This document shows, in pieces, positions 57,306 to 64,000 of a stretch of 64,000 nt of DNA. The DNA comes from G038396625 sp038396625 (GTDB lineage Bacteria; Bacillota; Clostridia; Peptostreptococcales; Thermotaleaceae): positions 2,356,001 through 2,420,000 of the forward strand of contig CP121688.1 in NCBI GenBank assembly GCA_038396625.1. Direction: 5' to 3'. The notes under the pieces were generated by a model. The model had not been told where the DNA came from and made no database searches. It saw nothing but the letters and a program-made list of their open reading frames with translations. Position 1 is the first letter of the stretch, and every line of letters starts with the position of its first letter. Position numbers and translations under genes: made by a program.

Positions 57306-58154
57306 TCAATCTTCTCTGACATACAGAATTGCCAATAGCCCTGGTCCTGTATATGTTCCTATGGTACACCCTATTTCTGTAATCACTAGTTCTTTCGGAG
57401 TAAAAGATTTGAGCACTTCTTCCTTTAATTTATCTAACCCTTCTTTATTTGCACCATGAGCAATACAAACATATGGGCATCCCTGCTTTAAGCCCGATTC
57501 TTGCGCCAATTCAATCATTTTCGGGATGATTTTTTTGCTTCCTCTTACTTTATCTAAGGGCTCCACCTTGCCATCTTTTATGGTAAGAATCGGCTTAACA
57601 TTTAGCACTGTCCCTATGGCCGCTTTGGCAGCACTTAGTCGTCCTCCCTTTTTGAGGTACTCTAAAGTTTCTACAGAGAAAATATGTCCTGTTTTACTTT
57701 TCATTGCTTCAACCTTTTTAAGAATTTCTTCTCTTCCTCTACCTTCCTTTGCCATCTTAGCAGCTTCCACTACAATTAGTCCACAGGTATACGATAACGC
57801 TAAAGTATCGATTACAGTAACATCTTCCGTATCTAATTCGTTTTTTGCCATCATCGCAGACTGATATGTACCACTCACTCCTGAAGATCCATTGATAACC
57901 ATTACTTCAAATCCATCGTCTAATGCTTTTTTCATTTCTCTTATAAACTCACTTGGAGGAACTTGAGAAGTAGTAGGAAGTTGCTCAGCTTCTTGCAACT
58001 TATGAAAAAATTTCTCTGAATTTAAATCAATCCCATCCTTAAATTCTTCATCTTTAAATCTAACAGTCAATGGCAAAACAGCAATATCATATTTTGCCAC
58101 AAGTCCCTTTGGAATATCTGACAGACTATCTGTCATTATTTTTATCGGTTTCAA
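57306..58154 (-). CDS. DegV family fatty-acid-binding protein
   Basis: About 282 residues. KIMTDSLSDIPKGLVAKYDIAV start, TTSQVPPSEF, NGSSGVSGTYQSAMMAKNEL, and GGRLSAAKAAIGTVLNVKPIL, all typical of DegV/FakB proteins that bind a fatty acid for phosphorylation by FakA or transport it. Start likely TTG at 58154 giving MKPIKIMTDS (GGGAG about 10 bases upstream); GTG at 58163 is very near the site. Solitary, no lipid kinase next to it. Confidence 0.93.
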   Translation of the reverse strand: MKPIKIMTDSLSDIPKGLVAKYDIAVLPLTVRFKDEEFKDGIDLNSEKFFHKLQEAEQLPTTSQVPPSEFIREMKKALDDGFEVMVINGSSGVSGTYQSAMMAKNELDTEDVTVIDTLALSYTCGLIVVEAAKMAKEGRGREEILKKVEAMKSKTGHIFSVETLEYLKKGGRLSAAKAAIGTVLNVKPILTIKDGKVEPLDKVRGSKKIIPKMIELAQESGLKQGCPYVCIAHGANKEGLDKLKEEVLKSFTPKELVITEIGCTIGTYTGPGLLAILYVRED

Positions 58155-58417
58155 CAAAATCACGCTCCCTCAATCTGTTAATAGATTCCGCAAATATAAT
58201 TTTTCTATATAATAATCGATTCTTGTATTCCTTCTATATTAGATATATAATACGAAAGCTTATCATTCCTTCATCAAATTTTTTGTAGTTTCTGCCCTTA
58301 CCTATAATTGTATTATCAATTTTCAAACCTTACAACCAAAAGTTTCAATAAACATGTTTATATATTATACTACCTTTTTAAAACTTCTACACTTTAAAAT
58401 CTAGAATATCTACGCTG

Positions 58418-58447
58418 TAAAAAAGCAGACTATTAGAAGTCTGCTTT
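58418..58447 (-). terminator. Terminator of Na/Pi transporter gene
   Basis: AAAGCAGAC and GTCTGCTTT form a stem followed by TTTACA on the minus strand, next to the stop at 58458. Confidence 0.9.
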
Positions 58448-58457
58448 AAGTCTATTG

Positions 58458-60083
58458 TTATTCTGCGGTATCAATTACTGCAAAGGCAATTTTTGCAGCA
58501 TGATCTCCTATCCTTTCAAGATTGCTGATAATATCTAGAAAAATAACACCTGCACTTGAAGAACACAATTGCTGATTTAATCTTGAAATATGGCTTGCTC
58601 TAAGAGTCCTTTCCATGTGGTCGATTTCTCCCTCTCGTTCCACAACCTTCTTGGCAATTGCTATATCGCCTGTTTTTAACGCAAGAATCGCTTGATCATA
58701 GGATTTAATTACCCGTTCATGCATGAATTTTAATTCTTCTATGGCTTGATCACTAAAAACGAGTTTGTTTTCAATTCGATAAATCGCTAATTCTGCAATA
58801 TTATCTGCATGATCGCCTACCCTTTCGATGTCATTAATTGTACTAAACAGTCCATCTACAATCTCATGCTGTCGGGCAGCTAAAGCTGTATTTGATAGTT
58901 TTACAAGATATTCTGCTATATCTCGTTCCATGCTATTAATCACTTTTTCAATTTCAAATGCCTCATGAGCTAATTTTTCACTTTTTTCAAAAAAACTATT
59001 CATTGATGTTTCATAGCTTCTCAACACCAAATTTGCCATGTTTAATGTCTCTTTGGTTACTTGTACAATAGCGATAGATGGTGTTTCAAGCATCCTGTCA
59101 TCAAGATATTGAATACCTCTTCTCTCGGTTTTCTCAAATTCTTTGATTGGAATAATATTGTTAGCAAATCTCACTAACAAGGTAGCAAATGGCAATAGCA
59201 AAATGGTATTCATAATGTTAAAAAGCGTATGGGCATTTGCTAATTGTCTTGCTGCATTATCGGGAGAAACATGTTTTACTAAATCAATAGTTATGTTTTT
59301 AAATAAAATCATAAACAAAACAGTACCTACAACATTAAAAATAAAATGGATAAAAGCGGCTCTTTTAGCAGTTCTATTGGCTCCAATACTTGACAACATC
59401 GCCGTTACACACGTTCCAATGTTTGTCCCGAAGATAATAGGTAAAGAAGCTTCAATAGGTAGAAGCCCTTCACTGGCAAGAGCGATAAGAATTCCCGTAG
59501 TAGCACTACTACTTTGTACCACAGCAGTAATAAAAAATCCTGTAAAAATAGCCATTGTTGCATCTATGAAGGTTCCTTCTCCAAAGCTTAACAGCATTTC
59601 TCTAAACCCTTCATATTCTCGTAGGGGTTTTACTGCATCTTTCATAAAATCCATACCAATAAACAAAATACCAAAACCAATAAACACTTCTGCAACGTTC
59701 TTTGTTCTCCTATTGTTACTAAATAACCACACGCCAACACCTAAACCCACCACAACAGGAGCCAATGCACTTAAGTTTAACGATGCAATTTGGGCCGTAA
59801 CGGTAGTCCCAATATTCGCTCCCATAATTACACCCGTTGCCTGGGTTAAAGTCATGATTCCAGCATTTACGAATCCCACAACCATTACAGTAGTAGCACT
59901 ACTACTTTGTATGATCATAGTTACCAAGGCGCCAACAATAACTGCCATAACCCTATTGTTGGTAAGTACTTCAATAATTTTCTTCATCTTATCTCCAGCA
60001 GACTTTTGCAATCCATCTCCCATAATGGTCATCCCATACAAAAACAGACCCAGTCCACCAAGTAGTTCAAAAAGAATGTTCAT
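58458..60083 (-). CDS. Na+/phosphate cotransporter family protein with PhoU-like domain
   Basis: 541 residues. Two inverted Na_Pi_cotrans repeats in residues 1-310 with paired QSSSATTVMVVGF and QSSSATTGILIAL motifs and MGANIGTTVTAQ / GTNIGTCVTAML loops, then a C-terminal helical PhoU-like domain (EVINSMERDIAEYLVK, INDIERVGDHADNIAE, ERIGDHAAKIA). Imports phosphate with sodium. PhoU part may regulate it. Solitary, with a terminator on its left. Confidence 0.94.
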   Translation of the reverse strand: MNILFELLGGLGLFLYGMTIMGDGLQKSAGDKMKKIIEVLTNNRVMAVIVGALVTMIIQSSSATTVMVVGFVNAGIMTLTQATGVIMGANIGTTVTAQIASLNLSALAPVVVGLGVGVWLFSNNRRTKNVAEVFIGFGILFIGMDFMKDAVKPLREYEGFREMLLSFGEGTFIDATMAIFTGFFITAVVQSSSATTGILIALASEGLLPIEASLPIIFGTNIGTCVTAMLSSIGANRTAKRAAFIHFIFNVVGTVLFMILFKNITIDLVKHVSPDNAARQLANAHTLFNIMNTILLLPFATLLVRFANNIIPIKEFEKTERRGIQYLDDRMLETPSIAIVQVTKETLNMANLVLRSYETSMNSFFEKSEKLAHEAFEIEKVINSMERDIAEYLVKLSNTALAARQHEIVDGLFSTINDIERVGDHADNIAELAIYRIENKLVFSDQAIEELKFMHERVIKSYDQAILALKTGDIAIAKKVVEREGEIDHMERTLRASHISRLNQQLCSSSAGVIFLDIISNLERIGDHAAKIAFAVIDTAE

Positions 60084-60222
60084 CTACGCGCCTCCTGTAA
60101 ATATTCTATTCCCATATAAAATATTCCCATATAATAATACACTATTTTTTATGGTTTTTGTTAACCTTATGTTAATTTTATTAAATTTTATCGATTTTTT
60201 CTTATTTCTGTATACACTGCAA

Positions 60223-60248
60223 CAAAAAAAGAGAGGATTTCCTCTCTA
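60223..60248 (-). terminator. Terminator of trmL
   Basis: GAGAGG and CCTCTC pair around AAAT, followed by TTTTTTTG on the minus strand, overlapping the gene's stop. Confidence 0.9.
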
Positions 60249-60716
60249 TATCAAACCTGAAAAATTCATTTGTCTAAGTACCTCGTACAAAATAATATTT
60301 ACTGAATTCGCAAGGTTTAAAGACCTTGCACGCTCATTCGAAACCATTGGTATCTTGATGCAAGTTTCCATATGCTCTGTAAGCAACGCTTTGGGCAATC
60401 CTGCAGTTTCCTTACCAAATACGATAAAGCATTCATCTTCATAATGCATGTCGGCATAAAATTTTTTTGCCTTTGTTGTAGCAAAAAAGAATTTTGCATC
60501 AAGGTATTGATTAAATAACTCATCGATATTTTCATATATATGTAGATCTAATAAATCCCAGTAATCTAATCCTGCTCGCTTTAAATGCTTATCATCCACA
60601 GAGAAGCCTAAGGGTTTTATCAAATGCAGTCTACTTCCTGTAGCTGCACAAGTTCTTGCAATATTCCCTGTATTCGGAGGTATTTCCGGTTCAAATAATA
60701 CAACATTGATTGCCAT
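60246..60716 (-). CDS. trmL: tRNA (cytidine(34)-2'-O)-methyltransferase TrmL
   Basis: 156 residues of the SPOUT class. Motifs: LFEPEIPPNTGNIARTCAATG, IVFGKETAGLPKALL, and the knot MVSNERARSLNLANSVNIILYEV. Modifies the wobble base of tRNA-Leu. Length standard. Stands alone. Confidence 0.95.
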   Translation of the reverse strand: MAINVVLFEPEIPPNTGNIARTCAATGSRLHLIKPLGFSVDDKHLKRAGLDYWDLLDLHIYENIDELFNQYLDAKFFFATTKAKKFYADMHYEDECFIVFGKETAGLPKALLTEHMETCIKIPMVSNERARSLNLANSVNIILYEVLRQMNFSGLI

Positions 60717-60888
60717 ATGCTCTACTCCTTTACCACAAATATATTCTTATTATATCATAATTTGTGGTTAAACGTATATCTATCCTTATTTGACAATCTA
60801 CTTTATTTTTTTATTCAACTCGCTTTGCTAGAAATCATTTTACAACTTGATGTAGGCACAGTATCTCGTCTACCTTTCATTAGAAAAC
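60717..60888. other. Intergenic region between trmL and DUF362 gene
   Basis: AT-rich, no gene; probably holds the trmL promoter (TATATCTATA-rich) and the end of the DUF362 transcript. No clear terminator is seen. Confidence 0.35.
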
Positions 60889-61821
60889 TTACTGATTTCC
60901 ATGTATATTTTTAATTTGATTTTTATCTAACACGATTTCTTGTTGGAAGGCTGCTTTGCTAAAAATTGTTTCTGCTTCTTCTAATGTTATGCCATACATA
61001 TGCATTTTTTCTGGTTCTGCTATCCCTACGCCTTGGCGATATAGGGCATAAAGATATTGCACTGCTTGAGGCAAAAATCCCAATAATCTGGCTGCTAATG
61101 TATCCGTTGCAACAGGGTCTGTCCCTGCTATAATAAGTCCTGGGGTATCCACGGCTTTTCCATCAGATGGTCCTGTGCCAATCATAGACTTATCCACACT
61201 TACAATAGTTAGATCTATAGGGATTTTTTTTGCCATTGCTACAATAAAGCCATGTAGATCATCATGTATCCCTAAATCTTTTTTTGGAAAACCATGAATT
61301 TCTGCTGGTGGCCATCCAAGAGCTATGTTTTTGATTCCTGCACTCATCGTTGCTTCTTCATGATGTTTTAACTGTGTAAAAGAAATTAATACGTCAATTT
61401 CTTCTAACAGTTGATTGATTTTTGTCTCCTTTGGCTTGTCATGCTCTAGCTCTACTTCTATATAAGGACCATAATTCAAATCTACAAACGTAACATTTTC
61501 TTGCGCAATGACTTTATCATAGCCTACTGTTTCCAATACTTTAGGTGTAGGATCTCCTCCTGATCCCGTTGCAATATATATTTTTTTAGGATTTCTTTTT
61601 TTTACATATTGAATCAAAGTCTGCAGTGTCTTTGGGCCTACAACAGTACCTGTATACGCTGGCTTCGCCTTTACCCAATTGGGTGTAATGGCAACAACAT
61701 CCCCTGCTTTGACAATATCGTCTATAGGAAGTAAGTCTAAGGCTTTTATCATAGATGTATCTTCCATACCATCCTTCATAATAGCAACAATTGGTTCTTT
61801 TACTCTTCTTTCTTTTCTCAC
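60889..61821 (-). CDS. DUF362 domain protein
   Basis: 310 residues. GTG start at 61821 after AGGGGTGATT. Pattern of the DUF362 core: VVAITPNWVKAKPAYTGTVV, TLIQYVKKRNPKKIYIATGSGG, NVTFVDLNYGPYIEVEL, SFTQLKHHEEATMSAGIKN and GLIIAGTDPVATDTLAARLLG. No ferredoxin motif. Function unknown; DUF362 proteins in anaerobes often accompany iron-sulfur domains. Next upstream is a longer DUF362-ferredoxin protein, with 77-base gap. Confidence 0.85.
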   Translation of the reverse strand: MRKERRVKEPIVAIMKDGMEDTSMIKALDLLPIDDIVKAGDVVAITPNWVKAKPAYTGTVVGPKTLQTLIQYVKKRNPKKIYIATGSGGDPTPKVLETVGYDKVIAQENVTFVDLNYGPYIEVELEHDKPKETKINQLLEEIDVLISFTQLKHHEEATMSAGIKNIALGWPPAEIHGFPKKDLGIHDDLHGFIVAMAKKIPIDLTIVSVDKSMIGTGPSDGKAVDTPGLIIAGTDPVATDTLAARLLGFLPQAVQYLYALYRQGVGIAEPEKMHMYGITLEEAETIFSKAAFQQEIVLDKNQIKNIHGNQ

Positions 61822-61898
61822 ACAATCACCCCTATTTTCATTTCACCACTGATAGTATGGTAAAATTAGAGAGAAAGTATACATTTACGTCTAGTAGT

Positions 61899-63053
61899 TT
61901 ACAGTTTAGAGAGCAATTTCATCATAATAGGACGATGGATTTCCACTGCTTTTACGGGACATAATTCTTGACAACAAAAACATCGTATACATCCATCCAA
62001 ATTTACATAAGGTTTTCCATGTTTCATTTCAATTGCCTGTGGTGGACAATTTTTTGTGCAGTCACCACATCCCACACATTTTTCATGTATAAATATGGGT
62101 TTGGGTTGTAAGAGTCCATGGATCATTGTTCTTAAAAATTGAGGCACCTTTTCTTCAAGTAAGTCGATGCTTCTAATTTCGGGGACAACAAAATCATTAA
62201 TGATAAAGTTTTCGATAGGATCTCCTTTCATTTCTATGTCTTCAAAACTTCCTTTGCATAACCCTCTTTCAACACATCTTTGGATAGTAGGTACCTTGCC
62301 TGGTTTTAGTCCTATCACTGTAGTGGCCGCTACATCTAAATGATATGGACTCGTACCCGCAATAACTACACCTATTTTTCTTGGAGTCCCGCCACTAGGT
62401 CCTTCTCCTTCCATACCCACGATCCCATCCATAAAGGACAATACCGGTTTAGCAGCTAAACATATATCCACCAAAGCATTTGAAAAATCTACATTATTGG
62501 GCATTCTTACATGATACTCTGCTTTTTCAAGTCCTGCAACAATACCAAACATATTTTTAACCGCTCCAGTAAACATCATCATTCCATGGGTTTTAAGTTT
62601 GGATACAGAAATCACCTTATCTACTTCCTTTAATACTTCTATGGCTGTTATCTTCTTTAGGATCAATCCATCTTGATTTTTTATCTCCGTTGAATGGGTA
62701 TTGTAATTCAACTTAGCTCCTGTTTCCTTTGCTATTGCTTCGATTCCACATGTCTTATAGACTCCTTTTAATAGACTTGCATGAAAAGGTCCACCGGGAC
62801 TGTCTCCAATAATGACTTCTGCACCATATTCCATAAGTATTTCTGCCAACGCCTTTGCAAATATAGGATGTGTTGTAGTTGCATCTCCTGGCTTTTTCTT
62901 CATCAAAAGATTTAGTTTTAATAAAACCCTATCTCCTTTGTTGATAAATTTATGAATACCTCCTAAGTTTTCAAAGGAATTTAAAATTGCCTCTTTTATC
63001 AGCTTATTGTCATACGTCTTACATTCTATCAACGATACAATTTCTTTTTTCAA
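61899..63053 (-). CDS. DUF362 protein with two [4Fe-4S] clusters
   Basis: About 384 residues from a TTG at 63053 giving MKKEIVSLIECKTYDNKLI (GGGGAAGG about 11 bases upstream); the open frame extends to 63182 without a ribosome site. DUF362 body: VLLKLNLLMKKKPGDATTTHP, GDSPGGPFHASLLKG, KTHGMMMFTGAVKNMFGIV, VAGTSPYHLDVAATTVIGLKPG. Near the C-terminus two ferredoxin motifs: CVGCGDCTKNC and CIRCFCCQELC. Likely an electron carrier or redox enzyme; the reaction is unknown. Pairs with the ferredoxin-less DUF362 gene downstream. Confidence 0.87.
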   Translation of the reverse strand: MKKEIVSLIECKTYDNKLIKEAILNSFENLGGIHKFINKGDRVLLKLNLLMKKKPGDATTTHPIFAKALAEILMEYGAEVIIGDSPGGPFHASLLKGVYKTCGIEAIAKETGAKLNYNTHSTEIKNQDGLILKKITAIEVLKEVDKVISVSKLKTHGMMMFTGAVKNMFGIVAGLEKAEYHVRMPNNVDFSNALVDICLAAKPVLSFMDGIVGMEGEGPSGGTPRKIGVVIAGTSPYHLDVAATTVIGLKPGKVPTIQRCVERGLCKGSFEDIEMKGDPIENFIINDFVVPEIRSIDLLEEKVPQFLRTMIHGLLQPKPIFIHEKCVGCGDCTKNCPPQAIEMKHGKPYVNLDGCIRCFCCQELCPVKAVEIHRPIMMKLLSKL

Positions 63054-63325
63054 AAAGCTCACAACCTTCCCCATAAAGTACAATATATAATCCTGCATCA
63101 CACTAACAATTTCGTTTAGTATAGAATAAAATAGATTGTCTATGAAAGCAATGGCTATAGAAATCTTTTGATCCATAAGCATACATCAAGATATAGTTTG
63201 CATGCAGCAGTTTTCCCTTGATCAAAGGAACCTGTTTTATATATTCTTTCCTAATTGACAAATATTTTCCATTTATAATATAATTTAGGAAATAGCTTGT
63301 ATAAAATCGATTGGAGTGAATGACC

Positions 63326-63733
63326 ATGAATCATTTTGCAAAAATTTTAAGGGAGAACCATATGAAAGTCACTCCCCAAAGGATTGCAATCTACGAAGTT
63401 TTATCAAATACCAAGGAACACCCTAGTGCAGAAATGATTTACCAAAAACTTTCCTCGATTTACTCCACTATGAGTCTCGCTACAGTCTATAAATCTTTAG
63501 AAGCTTTTAAAAAAGCAGATTTGCTTCAAGAACTAAATGTTGGAGAATATAGTTTTCGTTATGATGCCACCACCATTCCTCACCCTCACATTATCTGTAC
63601 GAAATGTCATTGTGTCGAAGATCTCGATGACCATTTGTTTGGAGATTTAATGGATAAAGTTGATTCTGTTACTGATTACACTGTAGAAAAGCTGCAATTA
63701 TATTTTTATGGTATATGTCCGAGGTGTAAATAA
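63326..63733 (+). CDS. Fur/PerR-family metalloregulator
   Basis: About 135 residues. Winged helix MKVTPQRIAIYEVLSNTKEH and SLATVYKSLEAF; metal sites in HPHIICTKCHCVEDLD and the last CxxC in GICPRCK, giving a structural Zn(Cys)4. Sequence is of PerR/Fur type; the regulatory metal cannot be told apart. Start ATG at 63326 (GGAGTG seven bases before); another ATG six bases upstream is too close to that site. The divergent neighbour is the DUF362-ferredoxin gene, which may be a target. Confidence 0.92.
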   Translation: MNHFAKILRENHMKVTPQRIAIYEVLSNTKEHPSAEMIYQKLSSIYSTMSLATVYKSLEAFKKADLLQELNVGEYSFRYDATTIPHPHIICTKCHCVEDLDDHLFGDLMDKVDSVTDYTVEKLQLYFYGICPRCK

Positions 63734-63740
63734 TTTTTTT

Positions 63741-63775
63741 ATAAAGAGCAACCAGTTGCTCTTTATCTTTTTATA
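63741..63775 (+). terminator. Terminator of fur-type gene
   Basis: ATAAAGAGCAAC and GTTGCTCTTTAT form a 12-bp stem followed by CTTTTTAT. Confidence 0.9.
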
Positions 63776-63968
63776 TGGAAATAAGGTAAACCATATCTTT
63801 AAAATATATTCACGATATAAAATTTTTTTTATTTATAAAAATATTATAATATTATTGAATGCAAACGATAGAGAGATATAATTATATTTAAAACATTATA
63901 GCCACTTTACACACAATATTGCTATTGTATGAAGATAACAGACTATTTATAATAAGGAGACGATAAAA

Positions 63969-64000
63969 ATGAAATGCATAAAAATTGGATTATTAGGTTT
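63969..64000 (+). CDS. Start of a possible homoserine dehydrogenase gene (cut by window end)
   Basis: ATG at 63969 after AAGGAGACGATAAAA; the visible 10 codons read MKCIKIGLLG, like the start of a Rossmann-fold NAD(P) enzyme such as homoserine dehydrogenase. Ten residues do not prove the family. Confidence 0.35.
   Translation, partial: MKCIKIGLLG

Noticed and set aside
59143..60444. 433-codon plus-strand open frame opposite the Na/Pi transporter gene
   Set aside because: Antisense to a clear family member with its QSSSATT motifs; low-complexity Ile/Thr/Pro composition and no ribosome site.

Overview
The window looks like a chromosomal segment of a strictly anaerobic, low-GC, amino-acid-fermenting member of the Clostridia (Firmicutes). 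The evidence is AT-rich DNA with strong AGGAGG ribosome-binding sites and TTG/GTG starts, two selenoprotein glycine-reductase (grd) gene sets, a tungsten-type aldehyde:ferredoxin oxidoreductase, a membrane pyrophosphatase, SorC/CggR control of glycolysis, and sigma-54 with a sigma-54 activator. A relative of Alkaliphilus/Natronincola or Peptostreptococcaceae is an inference, not something the sequence proves. Nearly every gene is on the minus strand; only a two-component system near the left end and a Fur-family gene plus a partial gene at the right end are on the plus strand.

Layout. 1-3.5 kb: start of a YjiH-family membrane protein, divergent from a Cache-type sensor kinase and OmpR-type regulator. 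3.5-6.1 kb: a PadR repressor overlapping an FtsW/RodA-like membrane protein with a HAAS-like N-terminus, then a flavodoxin-ferredoxin protein. 6.1-7.5 kb: debris of a MutS-family gene and a GyrI-like gene. 7.5-11.8 kb: aldehyde:ferredoxin oxidoreductase, a MoaD/ThiS-like protein and a sigma-54 activator, with a good -24/-12 promoter in front of the oxidoreductase. 12.1-16.3 kb: a 1372-residue DUF445 protein. 17.4-25.3 kb: housekeeping block with tmRNA, smpB, a TrkA-C membrane protein, a HAD phosphatase, rnr, membrane pyrophosphatase and secG. 25.5-32.6 kb: eno-tpi-pgk-gap-cggR (no gpmI) and rpoN. 32.7-37.6 kb: purine-nucleoside-type ABC importer. 37.7-41.5 kb: MarR, threonine-dehydratase-like, ornithine-cyclodeaminase-like and M20 amidohydrolase genes.

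41.6-56.7 kb holds two grd gene sets. The right one (grdX-trxB-trxA-grdE-grdA-grdB-grdC-grdD) is a complete glycine reductase operon. It is preceded by a promoter and a tandem glycine riboswitch whose terminator overlaps the second aptamer's P1 helix. The left one (GntR regulator, grdX-like, component-B subunit pair, YkvI-type transporter, trxA, grdA, broken grdC) looks like a reductase module for glycine or an N-substituted glycine such as sarcosine or betaine; it would have to borrow component C (GrdC/GrdD) from the right operon. Both GrdA and both GrdB-type genes contain an in-frame UGA read as selenocysteine, each followed by a SECIS-like hairpin. A group II intron reverse-transcriptase scrap lies between the two sets.

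57-64 kb: DegV lipid-binding protein, Na/Pi-cotransporter, TrmL, two DUF362 proteins, a PerR/Fur-like regulator, and the first codons of a gene resembling homoserine dehydrogenase. Together the genes describe Stickland-type energy metabolism (amino acid or aldehyde oxidation coupled to glycine-type reduction with thioredoxin as electron donor), glycolysis/gluconeogenesis, and nucleoside and amino-acid-derivative uptake. No rRNA, stand-alone tRNA, CRISPR array, prophage or complete insertion sequence was seen.
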